This document shows positions 42,883-53,103 of a stretch of DNA of 64,000 nt, piece after piece. Origin of the DNA: Roridomyces roridus (lineage: Eukaryota; Basidiomycota; Agaricomycetes; Agaricales; Mycenaceae); the NCBI GenBank assembly GCA_029378245.1, contig JARKIF010000031.1, forward strand, positions 558,001 through 622,000. The letters are read 5' to 3'. Both the position numbers and the translations under genes were made by a program. Within the stretch, counting starts at the first letter, position 1. Every line of letters starts with the position of its first letter. Under the pieces are notes generated by a model. It ran no database searches. It had not been told where the DNA came from and worked only from the letters and a program-made list of their open reading frames with translations.

Positions 42883-45135
42883 CTACACCACTCTAGCCAC
42901 TCTCATCGGACTCCCTTTTTCCCCAGAAGGCATGAGTGGCATCAAAGTCAGCGCATGCTGAATCTGAACCCCATCGTCCTTCGGTAAGGCGAATGAAAAT
43001 TTGCCGACAAGTTCGCAAAGTAGGACTTGCATTTCCAATACCCTTTGTAGGTGTGAGCGTGGTTTATAATAGGGCGTATGTGGTTCAACTTACGCAAATC
43101 GCCACCTGGACATGCGAATAAGTTCGATGCAAACTTCGTAAGTGGCATTCACGTACCCAAGGCAGGTGCGTGCCCCTGTGAGAAACGTCAATCTGAATTG
43201 ACGATTCATTAGTGGTGTGGTTTCATGGTTGAAAAAAGGGTAGAGCATACAGATTGGCATATGGACCGAGACGAAGGGACTCTGCGCTATCTGACGGAGT
43301 TTGATCGATCCATCGCTGCGGCCTGAATTCTTGTGCATCCTCTCCCCAGACAGCTTCCAGTCTACACCAATGGAAATCAGAACTCTTGCATGTGTGGTTG
43401 AATTTTATATCACCTTTGGTACGATCCGAGCGCTAAGATCACCAACTGGCCCTTTTTGATTGGAAGTGCCGTGATTTGTTCACCAGATGTCGTCGTCAAC
43501 GGGAACTTGAGAGGAAGAATAGTATCCTCGACTGCGACCCTTTCTGCCAGTGGTTCTGCGGGATACACCCGGAGAGTTTCCTGTGAATAAAGAGCTGGTA
43601 GGATTCAAATGAATTGTGAAATGGATAAGATGAACCTTGATGAATGCGTTCAAAAGCGGCAGGTTATCGTACCCAACCAGTTTGCCTTCAACAAGATTCG
43701 AGTGAATTTCAGAGCGCAACTCCTGTTGGAACACGGGATTCTTGGCTAGTTCGCGCAACGCCAATGTGAGGGTGTTTGCCTGCAAGTACGAAATGTGTGA
43801 CCATGCACATCAGAGAAGAAACAGACAAGGGTACCGTTGTATCTTGGCCCGCGACGAGTAGGACCAATGTTTGTGCAAGAATTTCGTTGTAGCTCAGGCC
43901 TCCCTTGCCAGACATTTGTTTGGCTGAACGATTTGTCATTGCGGATCGAAAAGCAGATGGCTGGGATCACGCACCGAGGATACCGAACAGATCATCATTC
44001 ATCTCCAACCCCTCCCTCTCCGACTGGAGTCTCTGATTCAGCGTCCGGGTACCAAGTTCCTGCGCCATTTTTTGGACGCTGCTGATCGTCGCGGCGATAG
44101 GCGCGGGTGTGAAGAGGTTGAAGAGATCCAGGGAAAAAGGAGGTAAATATTGCATCAACGATTCGACCAAGAACTGCGCCCGTCTGCGGGGTCCGAAGGT
44201 GGCACTGAAAGAACGGGAGATGTGGGAAAGAGATCAAAAGTAAGACGCAATACGGACAATAGATCGCTGAGAAAAGAAACCTGTTCGTCATCCAAGTCGG
44301 TGAAAGAGCAACCGAATACCGCTGGAGTTCATTAACAAAGGATACATATCCCAAGATTTGGAAGGGCCATACCTTCGGTGATGGCGCTCAATGTCGCTTT
44401 GGCGAGAATGGGGGACATGTCAATTGTATCGGTGTTCGGCAGTAATGATTTCTCCAAGTCAGACGTCAGCTAAAATTCAATTCAAACGTTTCAAACATGC
44501 ACAGAGAAATACAAAACTGCCCACCATGGTTGCCGTGTTGCCGAGCAGCGGGATAAGTTTGCGGACAGAACCAGAGGAGAATGCGGGATTCAATGCAGTT
44601 CTCAGTCTTCGATGAGATTCACCTGGCAATGATGAGGGTAAACATTAATGAGAACGAGTTGGATACTCACCTGTGACTGTCAACACGCTCAGCTTGCCAA
44701 ATACCGTCTTTCTGATATGCCCAACATTCGGTGGCATAGCAAATGCTGAGCTGGTACAGATGTGTTGGACTGCATGAGGGTCAGAGACCATGAGCTGGTC
44801 AATCTGAGCTCGACTAGTCAGATATCATCTCGCTGCTCATAGATGAACGGGACCGACCCCCATGCATCCTTTGACTCGGTAAACCGGGCCATATTTCTTC
44901 TGCCAGTCGAACTCGTGTTGACCCCAGACGTTGCAGACGGATATATCCAGCCCATTCCCTGGGAGAAGCGTGATATGAGGAGCTGGTCAACATCGAGGTG
45001 GTGACCCGCACCGAAGAGCCAGGAGGAGGAAGGCGGTCCAGGGATGAATCCAATGGGACTCCGTCTGCGGAGGAGGCGGAGACACAAAAGAAAGGCAGCC
45101 CCGAGTAGGGTTGTCAAGGCGAATACCAGGCCCAT
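42883..45135 (-). CDS. Cytochrome P450 monooxygenase
   Basis: Membrane-anchored haem monooxygenase. Start 45135 with an N-terminal anchor (MGLVFALTTLLGAAFLLCLRL), RRR and a proline hinge (GFIPGPPSSSWLFG). After introns: HEFDWQKKYGPVYRVKGCMG, QLMVSDPHAVQHICTSSA. I-helix motif LLVAGQDTT near 43850; K-helix ExxR in ETLRVYPAEPLAERVA near 43560; PERF-type region EDAQEFRPQRWIDQ near 43340; haem-binding loop FLTGARTCLG near 43175, with the axial Cys. The last exon reads VLEMQVLLCELVGKFSFALP and ends MRVARVV, stop 42883-42885. Roughly a dozen short introns. All hallmark residues are present, so it is likely functional. The sequence does not show the substrate, and neighbours do not form an evident metabolic cluster. 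Confidence 0.9.
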
Positions 45136-45452
45136 GGTGGGAAGGGAGGGAATCGTCGTGGACAGATGGGCCTTGGATGAGCGGCCTTAAATAGGTGGGA
45201 GTTGTACAGACGCAATTGTCCACGCCACCCGTCTCGTCCGACCCTGAGAACCTGAAAGCACTGCCCTAGTAACTCTTTACCTAATCTCACCACCGCGTCA
45301 AGTCCGAGGCAATGGAAGTTGAATGAATAGGGGAGTTATTATTTGCCATTATAGTATGTGCAGATGAGATCTCGTTCTGTTCCCTCCACGAGTCCTGCGG
45401 GGCTTTCGTGAATACCATCGAGGTCGCCGCTGGAAGAAACACTAACCAGTTT
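45136..45452. other. Intergenic region
   Basis: P450 promoter on one side and 3' end of the small membrane protein gene on the other. No gene seen. Confidence 0.4.
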
Positions 45453-45812
45453 CTAAACCTCGCTCGGATCGCTCTTCTGTCCTGTCCGACGGAGCCACCA
45501 CTGTCGCACCCAGAAGTAATAGAACCATGTCTCGACGGTGCTGGCAATCCCGAGTATGACATAGAGCGTAATCCGCATGTTTCTTCCGATTCCGAATGTC
45601 TCCGCGATCTTGTGGTCGAGTCTCCGAAAATACGACTCGGGATGCGGGTTAGAGGTGGTTGTGGACAAGGATGAGGAGAGAGCAGGTCGAATGAAAGTGG
45701 GCCGTGCTCGCAAAGACGACCGAAGCATCGGAGCCAGCGGGAGACGAAGAGTTGTCGCAGGGCGCATGGCGAAGGTGGTGGTAAGAAGAAGAGACGTGTG
45801 ATTCGTATCCAT
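45453..45812 (-). CDS. Small single-pass protein, probably mitochondrial
   Basis: Single exon, 119 aa from ATG 45812 (MDTNHTSLL) or 104 aa from ATG 45767 (MRPATTLRLPLAPMLRSSL). The N-terminal part is rich in R, S, T, L and A without acids, as in a mitochondrial presequence (LRARPTFIRPALSSSLSTTT). A conserved-looking soluble stretch ESYFRRLDHKIAETFGIG follows, then one hydrophobic helix (ITLYVILGIASTVETWFYYF) and a basic, Trp-rich tail (WVRQWWLRRTGQK). I do not recognise the family. Coherent topology and composition argue it is a real gene and that the other frames here are shadows. Confidence 0.6.
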   Translation of the reverse strand: MDTNHTSLLLTTTFAMRPATTLRLPLAPMLRSSLRARPTFIRPALSSSLSTTTSNPHPESYFRRLDHKIAETFGIGRNMRITLYVILGIASTVETWFYYFWVRQWWLRRTGQKSDPSEV

Positions 45813-46138
45813 GGTCCGACTCTCCGAGTAAATGTATGTCCGGGAAGAATCGGAGAGCACCAGGGCAACATGAAACCTACGGTACAGAGTGCGTGCCCGA
45901 ATGACAGGCCATACGGTAGCTGAAGTTCGCAGTGGAAACGGCCTTGGAAACGCCAGGAGTCAGGACTGAGGCCTGAGGGAGCGAGGGGGAAAGCTTGGGG
46001 AAGGCGGTCGGTAGGGCGGCAAGTCCGTCTGCGTCGGGCTCAACGAGTCGTCAGCTACCGATCAGAATGGCCCTTCGGTCGAATGACGCCGCACTCGACA
46101 GGTGCGGGAGACTTCGGGGGGCCCGGGAAGAGGTGCAA
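45813..46138. other. Divergent intergenic region
   Basis: Promoter region between the small membrane protein gene and the BTB gene. No gene seen. Confidence 0.4.
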
Positions 46139-47125
46139 ATGGCCGAAAAAAGGAAATTGCACCCGAGCACTGCCACCACTCCGCAGGCTGTCCAAAACCG
46201 TCATGTCTCGATATTGCGCACTCTGTAGGCTCAAATCCCTTTGTCCTCCTCTACTCCCATCATAAATGACCTCTAGTCAACCCGTCCGACGCCGACGTAG
46301 TCTTCCAGTCATGCGATGACATCCTCTTTGGCATCCATCGCGCCAATCTCGAGACCAACACTGAGGGCTTCCCTCCGGCAGAATTCGCAAACACCGGCGA
46401 GATTATACCGCTCTCCGAGTCCTCTTCGACGCTCGAGCTGCTGTTCCAGTTCATCTACCCGCGCCGGCACCCGGGACTGGATGATATTGCCTTTGAAGCT
46501 CTGGCTGCGCTTGCCGAGGCTGCGGAGAAGTATCAGGTCTTTTCTGCCATGAATATATGCAAAATCCGCATGAGGTACGTCTTTACGATTGGCCGATGAA
46601 TAAACTGAGCCCGAATGCGGCGTAGAGATGTCCTTCCCAATCACGCGCCGGAGATCCTGGCGTATGCTTCTCGACACGACTATCCACATCTCGTCTATGG
46701 GGCTGCACCATTCACGTTTGATGTCCCTCTTTCAGGAGTGGTAACAGCCCTGCCGGATAATTTGATCCTCCCTTGGGTGCGTCGCGACCGACACACAGAT
46801 TATGTTCCAGATGCTCATGTCTATGACCCAACAGGTCAGATACATCGACGCTTGGAACACCGTCCTCAACGACGCCATCTCCGTCCGACAACGCTCCCAC
46901 TATAACCATCAGCAAAGCACGCAATGCCGCACATGGAAAGCCGAGCGGCCCGCTATTGCGCAGCATTTTGGTCATTCATTGAATTCTCTCCGGAGGCTCG
47001 ACGTTGTATTTGCACCAAACCGCGAGATCAAGCTACCGATTTGCTGCGAGACCGCCAAGAATTCGTGGCGGAATGAGATTGAAGACGCGATGGCGCAAAT
47101 TGCAGAGTTTAGGAGCTTTTTGTAA
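46139..47125 (+). CDS. BTB/POZ domain protein
   Basis: Agaricomycete-type BTB protein, in general a protein-interaction module and often a CUL3 adaptor. Core exon from about 46277: DADVVFQSCDDILFGIHRAN, EGFPPAEFANTGEIIPLSE, LELLFQFIYPRRHPGLDDIA, AEAAEKYQVFSAMNICKIRM. Intron to about 46623, then DVLPNHAPEILAYASRHDYP and ALPDNLILPW; intron 46777-46834; last exon VRYIDAWNTVLNDAISV, ending MAQIAEFRSFL at 47125. The 46777-46834 intron is supported by the second copy at 63593-64000, where the same exons flank a different intron sequence. The first exon is uncertain: ATG 46139 (MAEKRKLHPSTATTPQ) is the best candidate and needs one intron to reach 46277. Confidence 0.75.
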
Positions 47126-47672
47126 TACGTAGTCCGCGGGTTCAGAATGTCTGAATTTGCTAACTCAACGATCTGATCATTCAAAATACAGCTGAGAAGA
47201 AGTCACATAAGTAAAGTTTTTTGGCCGCCGCCGACGTCGCCCTGAAGACACGACCCAAATCCCTTTCCAAATCATCCATGAAAAACGCTGACCAAAAGTA
47301 AGCATTCCTATGCAAGCTCGAACATCAAGAAACGCCTGGTCGCCGCGAGGCTAGAGTATTCTTGAAGATACATACACTATTCCCAGATGATCGTCCGGCG
47401 CGAAACGTGTGTATGTGTTTGGCAGCTTGGCCACGGCGGCGCAATCTCCTTGGGAATCGGAAGGCTTCGGGACTCCACACGGAGTTTAGCCCCGGGTATA
47501 AATTGGAGGAGGAAGAACGAGTAGGTAGCGCAGGAACCCATCGCCGCGTCATTGATCCTCGCCGTATGTTGATACGAGCAGACACCGCCGACATCAATGA
47601 CAAGGGCGGAGGCGGACACGCGGCGATAAATTCAATCTCAGCGCTCACATGAAATCCCCATCAACCCTTTTA
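47126..47672. other. Convergent 3' region of BTB gene and F-box gene B
   Basis: No gene. Part of it (47325-47497) is duplicated at 62802-62970 where it forms the artificial C terminus of a truncated F-box ORF. Confidence 0.5.
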
Positions 47673-50600
47673 TTACTCCCAAGACCATGCTCCGACGTCG
47701 TTTAATCCCTCTACGCATTTCATCAGTCTCGAGGAAAAGGTGTTGAGCAGATAGCGGGATGGAAGGGAGGAAGAAAGTAATTAGTTAATTAGTTGGGCTC
47801 ACTCGAGCCTCTTATATACTACACATACAATATTCTAGAATGTTCCATCAAGTTCCGGCGACCTCTACCAGATGGTCGAGGCGTCGCATCAGCTCCATGA
47901 GCTTCCGCCAACACTCCCCCTCGACGACACGACCGTCGACAAATCAACACATCATGGGAATTGAACTTGGCGTTCAATTGAGTTGGAGCGCGTGAATTTC
48001 GTTGTTTGCGCAGTGGGTTGACCGCGTCTCGCGTGAGAGTAATAACCATGCCCGTACAAGCAAAGTCTGTGGTTGTAAGGTGCGCGCGAGTTCGTTTGCC
48101 AGTGATGATGTTGGCAGTATTGATATCACTGCTAATATCATGCGGAGCCTTCGCGGGAGGTGATGGTGCACGAGAAGAAGGCGGTGCAGGCGTAAGCGGA
48201 GAAGAGGGATTGGAGTGCGGGTGTGGGGAAGATCCCTCGTCGGAGTCAGAATTCATCAGCGGCGCGAGATCGCGATATGAAATTTTGGATTGATCCGGAG
48301 GTTTCTGCGAAGTCTCCCCCTGCGACTGGCTTCTCCTCTTGCTATTCTCCCCCTCAGACACAGGAGGGGACGGAGCATGCCTGGGTACATAGTAGTATCC
48401 GTCGTCGTCGTCGTCCACGGCAGAGGGTTGAATTTTCTGAACTGCGCGCGGGTTCTGGGAAGATGAGAGTGATGAGGAGGGGACCACGCGAAGTCGGTAC
48501 ATGTGGTAGATTTTGTCACCAATGGCAACGAGATGCCCATGGCGCGAGAAAATCTCTATTGTGTTGCCGTGGAATTCAACTTGATAGCCTGCATCGGTCA
48601 TCCGTCCGAGAGAAATGAGATTGAACGGTGCATCAGGGCAATGAACAACATGCCGAATGGTGCAGGGACGAGCGATGTCACCCAGAACTGTTGAAAGGGT
48701 GATAGTACCCTTGCCGATGCCGGCACAACTCCCGAAGCCCTCGATGGTATGCTTGCACGGCGTATATTTGGTGAAATGCTGTTTATTACGAGCAATCGAG
48801 CGGCTACACACACTATCAAGTAGCCAATCATCCGGCGAAAGCTTCTCCTTCGGCTGGGCTGGAAATGCGAAGTCAGAATCTGAACTTGACTCAGAGTCCG
48901 AATAGTCGGCAACGTGAGACCGAGAGGATTTGTGGCGGCGAGGTGGACGACCTGAGTGGCCATCAGAGTCGGAATGATCGGCATCACGGCGAGGATGTGG
49001 TGCTCTGCAATGAGCAGCAATGTGGCCGGAAATGCCGCAGCGAAAACAGGCAGGCGGGTATTGATGAGCTGCCGGTAATGCCGTGGACTGCGTGGCGCGT
49101 TCGTTGATACGCGCAACTTCGGATAGAATCCGAGCGATGACCTTCGACGAGTCGGCAAGAATATCCTCGGGGACAGAGGAAATGAATGGGTTCCAGGAAT
49201 CTGGAAGGGACGTGAGCAGCGTGACTGAGAAATCAGTCTCGGTGATGACCTGCTCGAGGGATGTGAGTTCGGCTTGGTACGAGCGCATCAAGCGGATGTG
49301 CTCCTTGATATCGCCGTCCTCGGGACAGTGGGCGCGGAAGAACTTGCGCCGAGCTAACACAATGCCGATGGGACCTTTGGCTTCGTACATCGTGCGGAGT
49401 GTCTGCCAAGCCTCCTTGGCGGATGTGGCGGCCGAGATGTAAACGAGTACATCGTCAGCAACGCGCAAACGGAGGGCAGAAAGCGCCTTACGGTCGCTCT
49501 TCTTCCAGGTAGCAGCCTGGACGGGGTCACTAGGAGCGGCGGCCGAGTTGTCGACGTAATCGTCGAGTGAGAGGTCTGTCAAAATGTCGAGCATCTTGAC
49601 TTTCCATACGCCGTAGTTGTCGGCACCCTGTAAAGGGTCAATACGATAGGCGGAGGTGTGGTTGTTGGACATGGGGTGCGGAGGAAACTCAACGCGAACT
49701 GGGTAACGGCGGGAAACAACGGGGATGCGGATCAAGCCCTAACGAGGGGATACGACGCGGAACGACCAAAAACGATGAGCGGATCAAGCCCGAACACACG
49801 GGGATACAACGCTGGTGAAGACGCAAAAACTCCAAAACTGGTGGTGGTGGTAGCGGATCAAGCCTGTCACGGGGATGCGACGCTGGGAAAACACGGAGGA
49901 GCGGATCAAGCCCTAAGCGAGCGAAGCTCAAGCGAAAGGGGATACGACGCTAATAAAACACGGGGTGGTGAATCGAAATCGAGTACGGGGTTTAGTAGCG
50001 GGGCGCGGGGCCCATAACCTGTTGAGCAGATAGCGGGATGGAAGGGAGGAAGAAAGTAATTAGTTAATTAGTTGGGCTCACTCGAGCCTCTTATATACTA
50101 CACATACAATATTCTAGAATGTTCCATCAAGTTCCGGCGACCTCTACCAGATGGTCGAGGCGTCGCATCAGCTCCATGAGCTTCCGCCAACAAAAGGAGG
50201 AATGAACACTAGTACTTACGCCCACACACCACGCTTTCCGTTGCAAGTTGCCCTTCCAGATCCCTCTCCCACTCGTACCTCATCGCATACGAACTGAACT
50301 CGATCTTGCGCAAATTGGAATGCGCTGGTGCCAGCGCTGATCCGGCGGCGCGCGCGGCGGCGATGGCGTCCTCGACGGGAGTTCCAGAGTCGATGCGCCA
50401 CGAGATGGACAGCGTAGAGAGGGTGGTTGGGAATGGCGTTGGAGGCATCGAGAGATCCATAAAGAGAGTCTAGACAGAGTTTTTGATGAGTGATTACTAT
50501 GGAAGAGACAACACACACCTTGTCGGTATACATTTGCGAAATGTTCGGTCTGTATTCAGTGTCTGGGTGGCCGAATAAGAGGTGGAGTTCCGCCAGGCTG

Positions 50601-51748
50601 GTGAATGAGCCGAGCAGCGAGCGGAACACGCCTCTTAAGAGGTAGTCCATCTGCAGCGCCAGTGAGATGATGAGATGGGCGTGAGGCATGACCTTGCTAG
50701 CATTCAGGAAGCGGGGATGGATGCGGGCGAGAATTTTGAGCTTTGTGGGGCACGTCGTAGGGCCAAGAAGGTGGAGAAACTCCGGCAGACCCTGCCAGCA
50801 GAAACTCGTCAATTGTGGAGAGGAGTACACTCGGGAACTAACCTCGTAGCTCTCAAGATCGGGTAGTATGATTGGTTGAAGAGTAGGCAGATGGATAGGA
50901 GGGTGGATCGACTCGAGGGTCAGCGACTGGACAGCTGGAAATTCACTGAGATAGGCGAGCTCTTCAAGTCTCCTGGCGCTGATGCTCAGCGTGTGGATGT
51001 TGGGGAAGGTGAAAGGTATGGTGATCAGGGCTCCCGCGGAGGCTCCCACGTCGTCACCCAGCATTAGTTGGGAGAGAGTTTGACGGTCAAGCATCCGGAG
51101 CCACTGATGACAGTCCTCCGAAGCAAGGTAATTATCAATTCGAAGTTTGAATCTGGAGACCTTGAAGTTCAATGGGGCCTTGACCAACGGGATCCAACAT
51201 CCATCCACTGCCAGCTCTCTCAGGGGCTTAAGAGAAGCGAGCACAGCGAGGTGAGTTTCCTCAAATTCGACTCGGAGGAACGAAAGTGCGTGGATGTTTT
51301 TGAATCGGGGCAGCAGTTGGAAGAAGTTGTGGAGTATCATGCTGCCGTCTCGGCACGGGGTGTACTCGACATTGTCGCAACGACGCCACGGGCTGACGAT
51401 GGACCGTTTGACAAAGGGAGCGATCTCGTCCGATGCCCAGAATCGCAAACGGCGTAGCGCGCGGTTGATTTGCGTTTCGTTCGGCAGTAGATAGCGATAT
51501 GTGCTGGATGGGCGGCGAGCCATCGCATATGGATGAAAGGCGAAGGTGGCGAAGAGAAGGGGCCGAGCAATGCGATGGATAGTCCGCGAGACAGAATGCA
51601 GTGGGAAAAGGTCCTCCCGAGCTAAATATATGAAGATTTCCAGCCAGAGCTCGTCCGGGACGCGCAGATCCACCGAGGCCTTCAAATTGCCTGCGAACGC
51701 TCAGGTCAGGGGAAGAGAAGACCCGACAGGAGGAGATTGACCACTCAT
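47673..51748 (-). CDS. F-box-like family protein B, last intron holds a copia element
   Basis: Start 51748 (ATGAGTG exon, phase-1 intron, then NLKASVDLRVPDELWLEIF). F-box-like motif followed by the family body: LRFWASDEIAPFVKRSIVSP, YTPCRDGSMILHNFFQLLPR, LNFKVSRFKLRIDNYLASED, LLGPTTCPTKLKILARIHPR, LALQMDYLLRGVFRSLLGSF. The penultimate exon ends TESVVCG at donor GTAAGT (50219). The intron runs to an acceptor TAG at 47711-47713 and is 2,509 bp because copia 2 (2,452 bp plus a 5 bp duplication) inserted in it; without the element it would be 52 bp. The last exon 47710-47673 encodes GLNDVGAWSWE, matching VLSGVRAWFWE in gene A in length, frame and stop position. The coding sequence is otherwise open. 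Diverges from the coiled-coil gene at 51914 over 165 bp. Confidence 0.78.
47741..47913 (-). repeat. Copia 2 LTR (3' LTR)
   Basis: 173 bp, identical to 50020-50192; TGTTGGCGG...CTCAACA in element orientation. Confidence 0.96.
47819..49672 (-). CDS. Copia 2 gag-protease-like ORF
   Basis: About 617 aa from ATG 49672 (MSNNHTSAYRIDPLQGADN); the stop lies inside the 3' LTR. Gag core: YGVWKVKMLDILTDLSLDDY, AKEAWQTLRTMYEAKGP, LLTSLPDSWNPFISSVPEDI. Zinc knuckle CFRCGISGHIAAHC (near 49000-49045). Protease-like region: WLLDSVCSRS where active copia proteases have DSG, so the Gly after the active-site Ser is replaced by Val; then CPDAPFNLISLGRMTDAGYQ. The rest is a Ser/Pro-rich linker as normally found between integrase and RT, ending in unrelated residues. 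The frame is fully open over 1.85 kb while pol is gone, suggesting selection for the Gag protein or a very recent origin. Gag should form particles that could package its own RNA, with enzymes supplied by a relative. Confidence 0.88.
   Translation of the reverse strand: MSNNHTSAYRIDPLQGADNYGVWKVKMLDILTDLSLDDYVDNSAAAPSDPVQAATWKKSDRKALSALRLRVADDVLVYISAATSAKEAWQTLRTMYEAKGPIGIVLARRKFFRAHCPEDGDIKEHIRLMRSYQAELTSLEQVITETDFSVTLLTSLPDSWNPFISSVPEDILADSSKVIARILSEVARINERATQSTALPAAHQYPPACFRCGISGHIAAHCRAPHPRRDADHSDSDGHSGRPPRRHKSSRSHVADYSDSESSSDSDFAFPAQPKEKLSPDDWLLDSVCSRSIARNKQHFTKYTPCKHTIEGFGSCAGIGKGTITLSTVLGDIARPCTIRHVVHCPDAPFNLISLGRMTDAGYQVEFHGNTIEIFSRHGHLVAIGDKIYHMYRLRVVPSSSLSSSQNPRAVQKIQPSAVDDDDDGYYYVPRHAPSPPVSEGENSKRRSQSQGETSQKPPDQSKISYRDLAPLMNSDSDEGSSPHPHSNPSSPLTPAPPSSRAPSPPAKAPHDISSDINTANIITGKRTRAHLTTTDFACTGMVITLTRDAVNPLRKQRNSRAPTQLNAKFNSHDVLICRRSCRRGGVLAEAHGADATPRPSGRGRRNLMEHSRILYV
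47914..47922 (-). other. Polypurine tract of copia 2
   Basis: GAGGGGGAG on the minus strand next to the 3' LTR, same as in copia 1. Confidence 0.8.
50008..50019 (-). other. Primer-binding site of copia 2 (half-tRNA iMet type)
   Basis: GGTTATGGGCCC on the minus strand directly after the 5' LTR, identical to that of copia 1. Confidence 0.8.
50020..50192 (-). repeat. Copia 2 LTR (5' LTR)
   Basis: 173 bp, identical to 47741-47913. Confidence 0.96.
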
Positions 51749-51913
51749 TAGTGGCTTGTCGTGTCTGTGTGCTCAAGTCGAGTATGAGGGTCGAAGGCGC
51801 AATCGAAAGTTTCGAGATGACGGTCAGGAACAAGAAGCAACGGGATCACCAGACATTGATCACGATGAGGCATGGGATGATCCGATCAAACTGCCGTCTC
51901 TTCCTCTTCCACC

Positions 51914-52733
51914 ATGGCCCAACGCCGCGCCCAGCCTCAAACCGCCAAACTCCGCAAGAACGCGTCAATATCCGCCCCCACCACCGACGACTTTGACTTT
52001 CTCGCGTCCCAGCAGTCCACGGGCAGCGATGACCAGGCGTGCGTGCCTCACTTATGTCCTCGACGCGTCGTTGAGCCTGACTGTTTTGTACGGCAGATTT
52101 CAACTTGCAGTCGCGCAGCAGATAATGGGTACGTCTCTCTTTCTCTCTGGTATAGCATCCGACGCGATTTTCAGCGTCCAAGGAAAAGAAACGCCAGGAG
52201 AAAGAGAAGAAGTTTTTGGTCGCTGCACGGCACAAGTTGACGGGCGAGGTACGCGTTACTGCCCTCCTTCTCCTCGCTGTCGACGGCCACAACTTTCACA
52301 GATATCCAGCACGTCGGAAGACACGCAGAAGACAGTTACTGGCGCGTGAGTCCCGCTACATATTCTTTTGTCTTCGACTGAGGCGGGACAGCGAGGAGGT
52401 CTATGCCAAGTTCATTCTCGACTATGCCGAAGCAGAGGACTCAATTCGTGCCATCTGGACGGAAATCACGACAGAGGAGAAGAAGCTGTCCGTGCGCCAT
52501 CTCCTCCCTCATCCGACCAATGATTTTCATACCCTCCACCAGCAAATCGCGAAACGTCAAAGCACTGCGCGGCAGCAGATGCGCAAAGAGAACGAGTCAC
52601 CGATGTATACCGGGATGGGGCGTATGAAGGAAGCGTGTCGTGGTGCGTCACGTATCCCTCTCTCTGCGCCACCTTTCACTGATCGTTGTTCGCAGAGATG
52701 AGAGAAATCATCAAGGAATTGTCGGATGGATGA
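51914..52733 (+). CDS. Coiled-coil-type protein of unknown function, copy 1
   Basis: Start 51914 (MAQRRAQPQTAKLRKNASIS). Short introns follow the exons ending SDDQA, QQIM, KLTGE, KTVTGA and KEACR; spliced product about 165 aa. After splicing: FQLAVAQQIM, SKEKKRQEKEKKFLVAARHK (basic helix), SSTSEDTQKTVTG, then SEEVYAKFILDYAEAEDSIR, IWTEITTEEKKLSV, FHTLHQQIAKRQSTARQQM and the end MREIIKELSDG, stop 52731-52733. It is strongly helical and charged, but I do not recognise a family. The second copy (61012-61838, minus) keeps the same introns and frame, which supports the exon model and suggests both are under selection. Its start is 165 bp from F-box gene B, which reads the other way. Confidence 0.66.
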
Positions 52734-53103
52734 AAGATGATATCCTCGCTGAGAATCGTGCTCTGCTTTTGCTGTATTTGTTGTGCTCACGGATCCTGCC
52801 ATGTCTTTGTAGCTTTTAATTTTCATTGAGCCTCGACCAAGTATCGTTATCTTTTCTGAATGTCTATCACTTCTGGCCCCACGAAGACACTGAGGATTGT
52901 CGATCCCACACCGATACGGACACCCCTTCTCGACTTCGGATGCTTATACATTGCCTTGCGTACAGCAGTAGAGATGTCTACTTTATCCTCCGTAGCTGCC
53001 CGTCCAGTCCGCTTCCGTCGGCCAATCATGGCAGCTCGTCTTGCTTTATAACCGGATCTCTCTCCTGCTGTACCTCACTACACACGCCACCAAGTTGAAT
53101 CCA
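52734..53103. other. Intergenic region, duplicated in part
   Basis: Contains a 60-codon frame on the minus strand (52847-53029, MIGRRKRTGRAATEDK...) overlapped by a 63-codon frame on the plus strand; neither is recognisable. Most of it is present again at 60772-60930. A TATA-like TATAA at 53047 serves the SDR gene. Confidence 0.4.
53047..53051 (+). promoter_or_regulatory. Putative TATA box of the SDR gene
   Basis: CTTTATAACC about 53 bp upstream of the start codon at 53104. Confidence 0.45.

Larger units (their letters stand above)
47736..50197 (-). mobile_element. Non-autonomous, gag-only Ty1/copia element (copia 2)
   Basis: Body 47741-50192 (2,452 bp), minus strand, with a perfect 5 bp duplication AAAGG (47736-47740, 50193-50197). 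LTRs of 173 bp are identical. It has the same half-tRNA primer site (50008-50019) and polypurine tract (47914-47922) as copia 1. Coding content is gag and a protease-like region only; integrase, reverse transcriptase and RNase H are absent. LTR sequences are unrelated to copia 1, so copia 1 is not its direct parent. Confidence 0.94.
46717..52988 (+). repeat. Segmental duplication, copy 1
   Basis: Block carrying the BTB 3' part, F-box gene B with its copia insertion, and a coiled-coil gene. It matches 60772-64000 in inverted orientation. Copy 2 lacks the part equivalent to about 47497-50961. Confidence 0.9.

Noticed and set aside
52847..53029. 60-codon minus-strand frame (MIGRRKRTGRAATEDK...) as a conserved small protein
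   Set aside because: It reappears at 60772-60908 only because the block is duplicated, and a plus-strand frame overlaps it fully; no independent coding evidence.
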